A stretch of 38,284 bases of DNA, taken from the IMG/VR virus record IMGVR_UViG_3300029787_000132, positions 1 through 38,284 of that record, one strand, 5' to 3'. The position numbers and the translations under genes are program-made. This DNA comes from a virus. The number at the start of each line of letters is the position of its first letter. Within the stretch, counting starts at the first letter, position 1. Positions 1-7,309 of this stretch are shown here, in pieces. The notes beneath the pieces were generated by a model. The model searched no databases, was not told the origin of the DNA, and was given only the letters and a program-made list of their open reading frames with translations.

Positions 1-81
1 ACATGATGTTCCACACAAACAAATACCCCTGAAAAATAATACCCCTCCCCCTTTGTTTTTGAGTGCCGATATGCTGTTGTT

Positions 82-99
82 TTTGTACGGGGGTACAAA
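82..99. promoter_or_regulatory. Palindrome, TTTGTAC-N4-GTACAAA type, copy 1
   Basis: Perfect inverted repeat with 7-base arms (TTTGTAC and GTACAAA) around the spacer GGGG, 60 bases before the first gene. The half-sites are one helical turn apart, as expected for a dimeric DNA-binding protein. The same arms recur at 8216, 13473 and 29584, always at gene borders. Operator, activator site or small RNA hairpin are all possible; the role is inferred. Confidence 0.5.
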
Positions 100-159
100 T
101 CGGGCAAAGAGGGTAGGAATCATACACCCCCATATACTTCTCAGTGACAGGAGATACGG

Positions 160-345
160 GTGATTATCTATGATGATGATGGAAGGATGGATCGTTTGGA
201 GAGTATGGGCCTATGCCCACGCTGTGAGACGCATCTGAGGACTGATTCCAAGGGACGGTGCAAGTGTTGCGGTCTTTATGTGCCTAAATGTATCGATGAA
301 CGTAGAGAGGATCTCTACTTGAAGGATGAGCCTTATAGTACATGA
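160..345 (+). CDS. Small zinc-ribbon-like protein (61 aa)
   Basis: This encodes a 61-residue protein of unknown function. It has a CPRC knuckle at residues 19-22 and a CKCC cluster at 34-37 (C34, C36, C37), with one more cysteine at 44. That spacing fits a small zinc ribbon, so it probably binds one zinc and could contact nucleic acid or a protein partner. The start is a GTG at 160, chosen because AGGAG lies at 149-153, six bases upstream; the internal ATG at 187 has no comparable site. The stop codon lies inside the arm of a long AT-rich hairpin. It is separated from the packaging genes by a structured non-coding gap. I do not recognise a specific family. Confidence 0.7.
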   Translation: MIIYDDDGRMDRLESMGLCPRCETHLRTDSKGRCKCCGLYVPKCIDERREDLYLKDEPYST

Positions 346-403
346 ACTATATAGAGCTTATGTATTATATATATATATAATACACTATGTACTATATAGT
401 TCA
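343..403 (+). other. Long AT-rich hairpin overlapping the stop of the first gene
   Basis: A 12-base arm (343-354) is perfectly complementary to 392-403. Inside it, after a small unpaired bulge, 361-384 is a perfect 24-base self-complementary AT run. The stem includes the TGA of the zinc-ribbon gene. There is no U-tract afterwards, so this is not a standard intrinsic terminator. It could protect an mRNA end or be a DNA site (cruciform or packaging signal). The structure is read directly; the role is not known. Confidence 0.6.
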
Positions 404-406
404 GCC

Positions 407-467
407 GAGGCACCTGTTCTCCCGGTGTCTCCGGCGGGGATGGTTAGTTCCTCCTCCGTCCTCGCCG
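407..467 (+). other. Two abutting GC-rich hairpins upstream of the packaging genes
   Basis: The first hairpin pairs 407-414 with 424-431 (8 pairs, one G-U, 9-base loop). The second starts at the next base and pairs 432-440 with 459-467 (9 pairs, one G-U, 18-base loop). With the AT hairpin at 343-403 they make an almost continuous 125-nt structured stretch between the first two genes. No open frame crosses it with a plausible start. It may be a cis-acting RNA element or a DNA packaging site next to the terminase gene; both are inference. Confidence 0.5.
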
Positions 468-486
468 TCACCGCTAGGGGGCCGTA

Positions 487-699
487 TTGACCCTGTATAT
501 TCTTCTCATAGGATTCATTGGAATTGATGGCGGGTTCGATGCAGACGCATATCTCCTTGAAAAATGCCCCCCGATAGAGGCGGTCATACCAAAAGTTAGG
601 GAAAGGGTGCTAAAGGGCAATGTTATTTACTGGACAGCGCAATGCGGTGAATTTGATTTCGTGCCTTTTGAGATGCCCAAGGATATAGATCGCACATGA
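487..699 (+). CDS. Small protein with hydrophobic N-terminus (70 aa)
   Basis: This encodes a 70-residue protein of unknown function. Residues 3-12 are strongly hydrophobic (LYILLIGFIG), like a short signal or membrane anchor, followed by a polar part with two cysteines (C27 and C53). The TTG start at 487 is supported by a TAGGGGG run six bases upstream; there is no usable ATG near the front. The end overlaps the terminase start in an ATGA, so the two are probably translationally coupled. The layout (hydrophobic front, short cysteine-bearing domain) resembles the 62-aa gene at 10219. It does not look like a small terminase subunit. Confidence 0.6.
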   Translation: MTLYILLIGFIGIDGGFDADAYLLEKCPPIEAVIPKVRERVLKGNVIYWTAQCGEFDFVPFEMPKDIDRT

Positions 700-2204
700 A
701 TCAGATAGCAGGTCTAAAAAACAAGCTGCAAAAGCTGCCCCCCGACCAGAAACAGGAAATTCTGGCCCTCTTGTCCGAGCTTGAAGAGGTCAGGGGCAAG
801 GAAGAGTCCCGTACAGACTTCCTCACCTTCGTGAATCGCATGTGGCCAGCCTTCATTAGTGGCCGACATCACAAGGTAATGGCCGATGCGTTTGAGAGAG
901 TGGCGAATGGGGAGCTAAAACGCCTGATTATCAACATGCCACCCCGTCATACCAAGTCGGAGTTCGCTTCATACCTGTTTCCGGCGTGGTTTCTTGGTCA
1001 ATATCCCGAAAAAAAGGTAATTCAGACCGCTCACACTGCCGAACTGGCTGTTGGATTCGGTCGTAAGGTGCGTAATCTGATCAATCAGGAAGATTATCAG
1101 GAGGTTTTCCCCGGTATAGAGCTTTCAAGCGACTCAAAAGCGGCTGGACGCTGGAACACGAACAAAAAAGGCGACTATTTCGCTATTGGTGTTGGCGGTG
1201 CCGTCACTGGTAAGGGCGCTGATGTGCTGATTATCGATGATCCGCACTCAGAGCAGGACGCTGCGGTAGGTGCGTACAACCCAGAGGTCTATGACAAGGT
1301 CTATGAGTGGTATACATCTGGACCTCGACAGCGTTTACAGCCGGGTGGGGCGATTATTGTCGTGATGACGCGGTGGTCAACACGGGATCTTACGGGTCAG
1401 ATCATAAAATCCGCCACCCAGAGAGAGGGCGCTGATGAATGGGAAGTGATTGAGCTTCCTGCGGTCATGCCATCCGGTGATCCGCTATGGCCAGAGTTCT
1501 GGCCCATCGATCAGCTTGATAGTCTAAAGGCAGAGCTTCCTGTATCGAAATGGTCAGCCCAGTATCAGCAAGACCCGACCTCAGAAGAGGGCGCACTCAT
1601 CAAGCGTGAGTGGTGGCAGGAGTGGGACAGAGAAAACCCGCCGCCTTGCGATGCAATTATCCAGAGTTGGGACACAGCGTTCTTGAAAACACAACGCGCC
1701 GACTATTCTGCTTGCACTACATGGGGCGTGTTCCATCATCCAGATGAAAATGGAGATTCGATACCAAATCTGATTCTGCTTGATGCCTACAAGGAGAAGC
1801 TGGAGTTCCCTGATCTCAAACGCGCTGCCTATGAAAAATACTGGGAGTACGAGCCTGACCAGATGATCGTGGAAGCAAAGGCCGCTGGATCTCCCCTCAT
1901 CTTTGAGCTTCGCGCCATGGGAATTCCGGTGACAGAGTTTACACCATCAAGGGGTCAGGATAAGATAGCCCGTGTCAATGCCGTGAGTGATCTATTCGCA
2001 TCTGGCATTGTGTGGTGTCCTGCAACGAGGTGGGCAGAAGAAGTTGTTGAAGAGTGCGCTGCCTTTCCCGCTGGCGATAATGACGACTTGGTTGACTCCA
2101 CAACGCAGGCTCTTCTGAGATTCCGTCAGGGCGGCTGGATCAGAAGCTCAATGGATGAGTGGGATGATGAGCCGATCTACAGAAGGCCGGTTGAATATTA
2201 CTGA
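696..2204 (+). CDS. terL: Terminase large subunit (ATPase and nuclease)
   Basis: This is the DNA-packaging motor, which uses ATP to drive DNA through the portal and cuts it at the start and end of packaging. The ATPase domain covers about residues 45-260. It carries a Walker A-type loop, MPPRHTKSE (81-89), a Walker B strand VLIIDDP (177-183), and the conserved MTRWSTRDL (224-232) found in this family. The RNase H-like nuclease domain follows, with the acidic residues expected for metal binding at D326 (SWDTA), E393 (IVEAKAAG) and D463/D464 (NDDLVDS). At 502 residues it is full length. The first 35 residues form a helical extension. No recognisable small terminase subunit precedes it in this window. 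Confidence 0.96.
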   Translation: MNQIAGLKNKLQKLPPDQKQEILALLSELEEVRGKEESRTDFLTFVNRMWPAFISGRHHKVMADAFERVANGELKRLIINMPPRHTKSEFASYLFPAWFLGQYPEKKVIQTAHTAELAVGFGRKVRNLINQEDYQEVFPGIELSSDSKAAGRWNTNKKGDYFAIGVGGAVTGKGADVLIIDDPHSEQDAAVGAYNPEVYDKVYEWYTSGPRQRLQPGGAIIVVMTRWSTRDLTGQIIKSATQREGADEWEVIELPAVMPSGDPLWPEFWPIDQLDSLKAELPVSKWSAQYQQDPTSEEGALIKREWWQEWDRENPPPCDAIIQSWDTAFLKTQRADYSACTTWGVFHHPDENGDSIPNLILLDAYKEKLEFPDLKRAAYEKYWEYEPDQMIVEAKAAGSPLIFELRAMGIPVTEFTPSRGQDKIARVNAVSDLFASGIVWCPATRWAEEVVEECAAFPAGDNDDLVDSTTQALLRFRQGGWIRSSMDEWDDEPIYRRPVEYY

Positions 2205-2215
2205 GGGGATCTAGA

Positions 2216-4654
2216 ATGGCAGTCGAAAAGCAGATGACACCATCAAACATTGAGATTGATGATTCTGAATCCGTAGAGGTGGAGGTCATAAATCCAGATG
2301 CCGTCTCTATCTCTGGAGACGATGAATCCATGGTCATCGATTTTTCTGGAGAGATGGTCGATAAGATCATGGGGCCAGAGCATGATTCCAATCTTGCAGA
2401 ATATCTGGAAGACGCAGACCTCGAATCCTTGGCATCAGAGCTTGTAGATGATTTCGAGAACGACAAGCAGTCCCGCCGTGATTGGGCAAGAAGCTACACA
2501 CGGGGTCTGGATCTTCTTGGGATGAAGATCGAAGAACGCACCCAACCGTGGCAAGGTGCAGCAGGGGTGTTTCACCCACTTCTCACAGAGGCAGTTGTTC
2601 GTTTCCAAGCTCAGGCCATGGGAGAGATGTTCCCAGCATCTGGCCCTGTTCGCACAAAGATTGTCGGTCGCAAGGATGCGGATAAGGTCGAACAGGCCCA
2701 GCGCGTAGAAGAGGAGATGAATTATCTCCTGACAGAGAAGATGACCGAATACAGAGACGAAACAGAGCAGATGCTCTTCCGTCTTCCTCTGGCAGGATCA
2801 TCTTTCAAGAAAGTCTACTACGATCCGCTGATGGAGCGCCCCGCTGCCATGTTTGTTCCTGCGGAAGACTTCGTCGTGTCATATGGTGCATCTGATCTCT
2901 CCACATGCCCTCGCTACACGCATGTGATGAAAAAGAACGTCAACGAGATTGTTGAGCTTCAGGTAAACGGATTCTATCGGGATATTGAACTGCCAGATCC
3001 TGAGCCAGATTATTCTGACATTCAGGAAAAGTATGACGAGATCGAAGGAGAGACCGCAGTCATCGAAGATGATGACCGGCACACTGTCCTTGAGTTTCAT
3101 GTCGATCTGAACATGCCTGAGCCGTTTGATGATCCAGACGGCATAGCCCGTCCGTATGTCGTCACCCTAGATAAGTCGTCCAGAATCGTCCTTTCGATAA
3201 GAAGGAACTGGTATGAGGGAGATATTAAGAAGCGTAAGAGACAGCATTTCGTACACTATCGCTACTTACCGGGCCTCGGGTTCTATGGAACGGGCCTTAT
3301 TCATCTTATTGGCGGTCTTGCTAAGAGCGCCACTTCTATTCTTCGCCAGCTTATTGATGCTGGCACTCTATCGAATCTCCCTGCTGGCCTCAAAGCTAGG
3401 GGTCTTCGCATTAAAGGGGATGATTCGCCTCTCATGCCGGGCGAGTTCCGCGACGTTGACGTACCGGGGGGTGCAATTAGGGATTCGATTGCATTCCTTC
3501 CTTACAAGGAGCCGTCATCGGTACTCTATCAACTGCTTGGAAATATTGTCGAAGAGGGGAGGCGGGTTGGCTCCGTTGCGGATGCACAAATTGGAAACCT
3601 CAATCCACAGGCCCCGGTAGGAACAACGCTCGCTCTGATGGAGCGCAGCATGAAAGTGATGTCTGGTGTTCAGGCTAGACTGCATGCCGCTCTGAAAAGA
3701 GAGCTTAGTTTACTCGCCGTTGTCATCAAAGATTACATGCCATCAGAATATGCGTATGAGATGGATGGAGAATTTGATCGTCGCAAAGACTTTGATGAGA
3801 GAATCGATGTAATCCCAGTATCTGATCCAAATGCTGCCACCATGTCTCAGCGTGTGGTGCAGTATCAGGCTGCCCTTCAGTTGGCGCAGCAGGCCCCGAA
3901 CCTGTACGACATGGGCAAACTGCATAGGCAGATGCTGGAAGTTCTGGGAATTAAGGATGCTGACGAGATCATAAAGCTGCCCGAAGACATCAAGCCAGCA
4001 GATCCGGTCACAGAAAACATGGCAATCCTGAAGCAAGAGCCTGTCAAAGCGTTCAAGTATCAGGACCATGAGGCCCATATTCAGGTTCACTTGGCAGCAG
4101 CGCAAGATCCAAAGCTGCAAGAAATCGTCGGGCAAAGCCCGTTTGCAAGCGCGATTCAGGCAGCGATGTCGGCTCACGTTACAGAGCATGTGGCGTTCCA
4201 GTATCGTAAAGAGATAGAGAAGAACCTTGGTGTCGGCATGCCAAATGAGGATAAGCCGCTGCCAGAGGATGTGGAGACTGAGCTTTCCCGTCTTGCATCA
4301 GAAGCCGCAGCAAAGCTGCTGAAACAGGATCAGGCGGAAATGGCGCAGCAAGAAGCCATGAAGCAGCAGCAAGATCCACTTACTCAAATTCAGCAGCGTG
4401 AACTCGCTCTGAAAGAAGCGGAGTTTGAGCATAAGAAGCAGCTTGATATTGCCAAGCTGCAATCAGATTCTCAGGCAAAAGCCGCAAATGTTGAAGTGCA
4501 GAAAGATCGTATCGAGTCGGAGGAAAAGCGTGAAGGCGCTAGGCTCGGAGTGCAAATCGCTCAAAAAGCAGATGATTCTCGTCGAGAGGACATTAGAGAC
4601 GGTATAGAGCTTGGGCGCGAAATAGCTAGGGAGATAGTGGGCGACAATGAATGA
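2216..4654 (+). CDS. Portal protein (P22-like, 812 aa)
   Basis: This forms the ring at the unique capsid vertex through which DNA enters and leaves, and is the docking site for terminase and neck proteins. Its position directly after the terminase, its large size and the order of segments match the P22-like portal group. There is an acidic N-terminal stretch (about 1-85), then the RRDWARSYTRGLDLLG and WQGAAGVFHPLL motifs (about 88-122) and a long mixed core. A glutamine/lysine-rich coiled coil (about 690-800) corresponds to the barrel of long podovirus portals. The ATG at 2216 is 12 bases after the terminase stop. The C-terminus overlaps the next gene by 8 bases. The core family is confident; equating the C-terminal helix with the P22 barrel is inference. 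Confidence 0.9.
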   Translation: MAVEKQMTPSNIEIDDSESVEVEVINPDAVSISGDDESMVIDFSGEMVDKIMGPEHDSNLAEYLEDADLESLASELVDDFENDKQSRRDWARSYTRGLDLLGMKIEERTQPWQGAAGVFHPLLTEAVVRFQAQAMGEMFPASGPVRTKIVGRKDADKVEQAQRVEEEMNYLLTEKMTEYRDETEQMLFRLPLAGSSFKKVYYDPLMERPAAMFVPAEDFVVSYGASDLSTCPRYTHVMKKNVNEIVELQVNGFYRDIELPDPEPDYSDIQEKYDEIEGETAVIEDDDRHTVLEFHVDLNMPEPFDDPDGIARPYVVTLDKSSRIVLSIRRNWYEGDIKKRKRQHFVHYRYLPGLGFYGTGLIHLIGGLAKSATSILRQLIDAGTLSNLPAGLKARGLRIKGDDSPLMPGEFRDVDVPGGAIRDSIAFLPYKEPSSVLYQLLGNIVEEGRRVGSVADAQIGNLNPQAPVGTTLALMERSMKVMSGVQARLHAALKRELSLLAVVIKDYMPSEYAYEMDGEFDRRKDFDERIDVIPVSDPNAATMSQRVVQYQAALQLAQQAPNLYDMGKLHRQMLEVLGIKDADEIIKLPEDIKPADPVTENMAILKQEPVKAFKYQDHEAHIQVHLAAAQDPKLQEIVGQSPFASAIQAAMSAHVTEHVAFQYRKEIEKNLGVGMPNEDKPLPEDVETELSRLASEAAAKLLKQDQAEMAQQEAMKQQQDPLTQIQQRELALKEAEFEHKKQLDIAKLQSDSQAKAANVEVQKDRIESEEKREGARLGVQIAQKADDSRREDIRDGIELGREIAREIVGDNE

Positions 4655-4829
4655 GCTTGAAGCAGTAAGACAGAAGATCAGGGATTATATGAACCACATT
4701 GCAGATCATATGGCTGGCGGGGGTTGTGAGGATTTTGAGTCCTATATGCGACTTGTTGGCAAAGTAGAAGCACTTGCGTTAATAGAGCGAGATGTATTAG
4801 ATTTGGAAAAACTTCTCCAAGAGGAGTAA
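4647..4829 (+). CDS. Small helical protein after portal (60 aa)
   Basis: This encodes a 60-residue acidic, probably all-helical protein. The sequence alternates charged and hydrophobic residues (VGKVEALALIERDVLDLEKL, about 37-56) in a pattern that suggests a coiled coil or helical hairpin. Its ATG lies inside the portal gene in the string ATGAATGA, giving an 8-base overlap and likely translational coupling. Genes of this size commonly sit between portal and head-assembly genes in marine phages, but I know of no tested function. It could be a portal-associated or assembly factor; this is inferred from position only. Confidence 0.72.
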   Translation: MNELEAVRQKIRDYMNHIADHMAGGGCEDFESYMRLVGKVEALALIERDVLDLEKLLQEE

Positions 4830-4879
4830 CGGCTAGGGCCGCAAGGTACTGTGAACCTCAATCACTGCAAGGAAGACAG

Positions 4880-5248
4880 ATGTATTCTGAAGTCAAAGAA
4901 GTCGATCAGAAGGTCGCAAACAAAATACCGGAGCCTTCGGGCTTCAAACTCTTGATCAAGCCCCTAGAGGTAAAAGAGAAGACGGACACTGGCGTTTACA
5001 TGCCGGACTCCCTCAAATCAGCAGAGCAGACAGCATCAGTCATTGGCTTCGTGGTCAAGGCCGGTCCTGACGCCTACATGGACAAAGACAAGTTTCCGAA
5101 TGGCCCATATTGCCAAGAGGGAGACTTCGTTATTTTCAGATCCTATTCAGGCACTCGCTTCAAGATTGATAAGCAGGAGTTTCGTTTGATCAATGACGAC
5201 ACTGTAGAAGCAGTGGTCGATGACCCAAGAGGATACACAAGAGCATGA
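4880..5248 (+). CDS. groES: GroES-like co-chaperonin
   Basis: This is a phage co-chaperonin of the Cpn10/GroES family, which caps the host GroEL ring and helps fold large phage proteins, probably the capsid protein. The GroES landmarks are in order: the first strand GFKLLIKPLE (21-30), a mobile-loop segment around TDTGVYMPDSLKSAEQ (35-50), VIGFVVKAGP (54-63), a roof-loop insertion (64-78), and EGDFVIFRSYSGTRFKID (80-97). At 122 residues it is longer than the 97-residue bacterial GroES, with extra residues at the N-terminus and in the roof loop. AAGGAAG lies six bases before the ATG. It overlaps the next gene by 4 bases, linking it to scaffold translation. No GroEL partner is encoded here. Confidence 0.9.
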   Translation: MYSEVKEVDQKVANKIPEPSGFKLLIKPLEVKEKTDTGVYMPDSLKSAEQTASVIGFVVKAGPDAYMDKDKFPNGPYCQEGDFVIFRSYSGTRFKIDKQEFRLINDDTVEAVVDDPRGYTRA

Positions 5249-6207
5249 GTACAAACCCAGCAGAGAAGTTTGACGAACTGCCTGAAGAGAACGAGGTAGA
5301 GATCGTTGAGTCTGGCGAACTAGAGATCGACATTGTCGATGACACTCCGCCAGAGGATCGTGATCGTCCCAAGAAGAAGGCTGAAACAGAGCCTGAAGCA
5401 AGCGATGATGATGAGGTCTCCAGCTATGGAGAGACCGTCCAGAAGCGCATCAAGCAGATCAAGTATGAATACCACGAAGAGCGTAGGGCAAAAGAACAGG
5501 CCCAGCGCATCCGTGAAGAGGCTGTTTCATACGCTCAAAAACTTCAAGAAGAGAACAACAGGCTCCGCAAAACACTTGACGACGGAGAAAGCACCCTAGT
5601 CGAGCAGGCAAAAACTCGCGTCGATGCACAGATCAATAACGCAAAAATCAAATACAAAGATGCCTATGAGACGGGTGATCCAGACAAAATCATAGAAGCT
5701 CAAGAGGAGCTTAACGCCCTACAGAACGAAAAGTTCAGGGTGAACTCCTATAAGCCTCAAAAGCGGCAGACCGAGACGCCTGTTCCGCAGGCCCCCGCTG
5801 AACAGCCGGTCCAGCAGCCCCAAGTAAAATTAGACGATCGTACAAAACGGTGGGCATCTCAGAACCAGTGGTTCGGAGAAGATGAGGAAATGACCGGGTT
5901 TGCCTTTGGTGTGCATGAGCGTCTGAAGAAAAATGGTATTGAACCACATGACCCACAAAGGGTAGAAGATTATTATAGCGCGGTCGATGAGGCCATGCGT
6001 AAAAGATTTCCAGACAAGTTTGACGAGGTAGAAGTTGAGGAAGCACCGCCCCGTCAGACTGGTAACGTGGTTGCCCCCGCTAACAGGAGTGCAAAAAAAC
6101 CACGCAGAGTGCAACTGACCTCGACTCAAGTCTCTCTCGCCAAGAGGCTTGGAGTAACTCCCGAACAATACGCGGCGCAACTTTTGAAGGAGGCATCTAA
6201 TGTCTAA
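5245..6207 (+). CDS. Scaffold-like head assembly protein
   Basis: This is probably the internal scaffold that guides procapsid assembly. The 320-residue protein has a strongly acidic, disordered N-terminus (about 1-65) and a long charged coiled coil (about 66-175). A proline/glutamine-rich linker follows (about 180-200), then a folded region with SQNQWFGEDEEMTGFAFGVH, and a basic C-terminus ending in a short helix. That build, and the place between portal and capsid genes, match phage scaffolds, which contact the coat through a basic C-terminal helix. The assignment rests on composition and synteny rather than a catalytic motif. The ATG overlaps the GroES stop (ATGA), and the end overlaps the next gene by 8 bases. 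Confidence 0.78.
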   Translation: MSTNPAEKFDELPEENEVEIVESGELEIDIVDDTPPEDRDRPKKKAETEPEASDDDEVSSYGETVQKRIKQIKYEYHEERRAKEQAQRIREEAVSYAQKLQEENNRLRKTLDDGESTLVEQAKTRVDAQINNAKIKYKDAYETGDPDKIIEAQEELNALQNEKFRVNSYKPQKRQTETPVPQAPAEQPVQQPQVKLDDRTKRWASQNQWFGEDEEMTGFAFGVHERLKKNGIEPHDPQRVEDYYSAVDEAMRKRFPDKFDEVEVEEAPPRQTGNVVAPANRSAKKPRRVQLTSTQVSLAKRLGVTPEQYAAQLLKEASNV

Positions 6208-6643
6208 CCGGACACCTCGCTCAAACGAGTCAAGAGACAAGCAAGAGCGCAAGAAGACATGGCAAAGGCCGACCACGTTGCCTGATCCAGAGCCTCGTGA
6301 GGGTGTTGAGTACCGCTGGGTACGAACATCGATCATGGGTGAGACGGACAACAAGAACGTGTCGTCCAAGTTCCGAAATGGGTGGACCCCGGTAAAGGCA
6401 GAAGATCATCCAGAGTTACAGGTCATCCCTGATCACGACTCTCGTTTTCAGGGTAATGTTGAGGTCGGAGGTTTGCTCCTCTGCGAAAACTCTACAGAAT
6501 ACGTTGATTCACGAACTGACGCGCACCAACAGATGAACCAAGATCAACAGGATGCTGTTGATAACAGTTATCTCCGTCAGTCTGATCCACGCATGCCCGT
6601 TCTAAATCCAGAGCGCACGACTAAAACTTCGTTTGGTAAGTAA
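6200..6643 (+). CDS. Conserved head-region protein of unknown function (147 aa)
   Basis: This encodes a 147-residue polar protein with no membrane segment or catalytic motif. The first 25 residues are basic and look disordered. A compact region then follows around EYRWVRTSIMGE and SKFRNGWTPV (about residues 36-66), and again around GNVEVGGLLLCENS (about 87-100). The C-terminus is glutamine/asparagine rich. The ATG at 6200 overlaps the scaffold stop, with AAGGAGG just ahead in the scaffold coding sequence. Its place between scaffold and capsid genes suggests a head-assembly accessory or minor capsid role, which is inference. I do not recognise a named family. Confidence 0.72.
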   Translation: MSNRTPRSNESRDKQERKKTWQRPTTLPDPEPREGVEYRWVRTSIMGETDNKNVSSKFRNGWTPVKAEDHPELQVIPDHDSRFQGNVEVGGLLLCENSTEYVDSRTDAHQQMNQDQQDAVDNSYLRQSDPRMPVLNPERTTKTSFGK

Positions 6644-6696
6644 CCCGTATGGGGCGCTTACCATTGTAAAATGGCTTTGATTAGAAGGAGAGACAC

Positions 6697-7299
6697 ATGT
6701 CTTCAGTAGCCGCTCCCTCCGGTCTGCGCCCGATTGGTCGTCTTGACAGCGGTTCTCTTGAGGTTTTCCGCCAGTACCCGATTGCTTCGGGTTATGGCAC
6801 AGCGATTGCCACAGGGGATATCGTCCATCTGGTTGACGGTGGCACGGCCACCACAATCGAAAAGCAGTCCGCCACTGGCGATGATTCGACTGAGATCGAT
6901 ATCGTTGGTATCTTCCTTGGTTGTTCGTACACAGATCCGAACAGCAATCAAAAGACGTTCAGCCAGCTATATCCGGCAAGCACTGCTGCTTCCGATATCA
7001 TGGCGTATGTCGTAGATGATCCGAATGTTCTGTTCACCATCCAAGCTGATGGTGCGCCGACTAATACAGGTGATATCTATGGCAAGAACACTCTTCTCGT
7101 CCAAACTGCTCCTAACACCTCGCTGAAAGTCAGCCGCGTGGCGTTGGACATCTCTGAGATCAGCACAGATGCTCAAAATCCAATTCGGATTATTGACTAT
7201 CTTGGCGGTGATCAGGGCGACGAGAAAGGTACGTCTTTCCCCATTCTGGTGTGTAAGTTTAATTACCATCAGCATGCACTTGCAACTGGCTCGGCGTAA
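6697..7299 (+). CDS. Putative capsid accessory or decoration protein (200 aa)
   Basis: This 200-residue protein is predicted to be mostly beta-strand, with many Thr, Ser, Gly and Asp residues and no signal or membrane segment. It starts SSVAAPSGLRPIGRL, an N-terminus I associate with proteins encoded just upstream of capsid genes in marine phages. It could be a capsid-stabilising or decoration protein, or a minor head protein. An AAGGAG site lies seven bases before the ATG. It is separated from the preceding gene by 53 bases and from the capsid gene by 10. The structural role is inferred from context and composition. Confidence 0.72.
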   Translation: MSSVAAPSGLRPIGRLDSGSLEVFRQYPIASGYGTAIATGDIVHLVDGGTATTIEKQSATGDDSTEIDIVGIFLGCSYTDPNSNQKTFSQLYPASTAASDIMAYVVDDPNVLFTIQADGAPTNTGDIYGKNTLLVQTAPNTSLKVSRVALDISEISTDAQNPIRIIDYLGGDQGDEKGTSFPILVCKFNYHQHALATGSA

Positions 7300-7309
7300 G
7301 GAGTAGAAA

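Noticed and set aside
22-46. Two AATACCCCT direct repeats at the window start
   Set aside because: Only two short copies, with no further iteration; too little to call an origin or binding array.
404-468. Possible tRNA in the hairpin region
   Set aside because: There is no T-arm GTTC-type motif, no 7-pair acceptor stem and no CCA-adjacent layout; two simple hairpins explain the pairing better.
3213-3620. 135-aa + strand open frame inside the portal gene
   Set aside because: It lies entirely within the portal frame, has no good ribosome site and reads as a low-complexity Leu/Ser/Arg sequence typical of an out-of-frame translation.
5830-6369. 179-aa minus-strand open frame opposite the scaffold gene
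   Set aside because: The + strand genes here have matching neighbours, ribosome sites and overlap coupling; the minus frame has no recognisable protein features.
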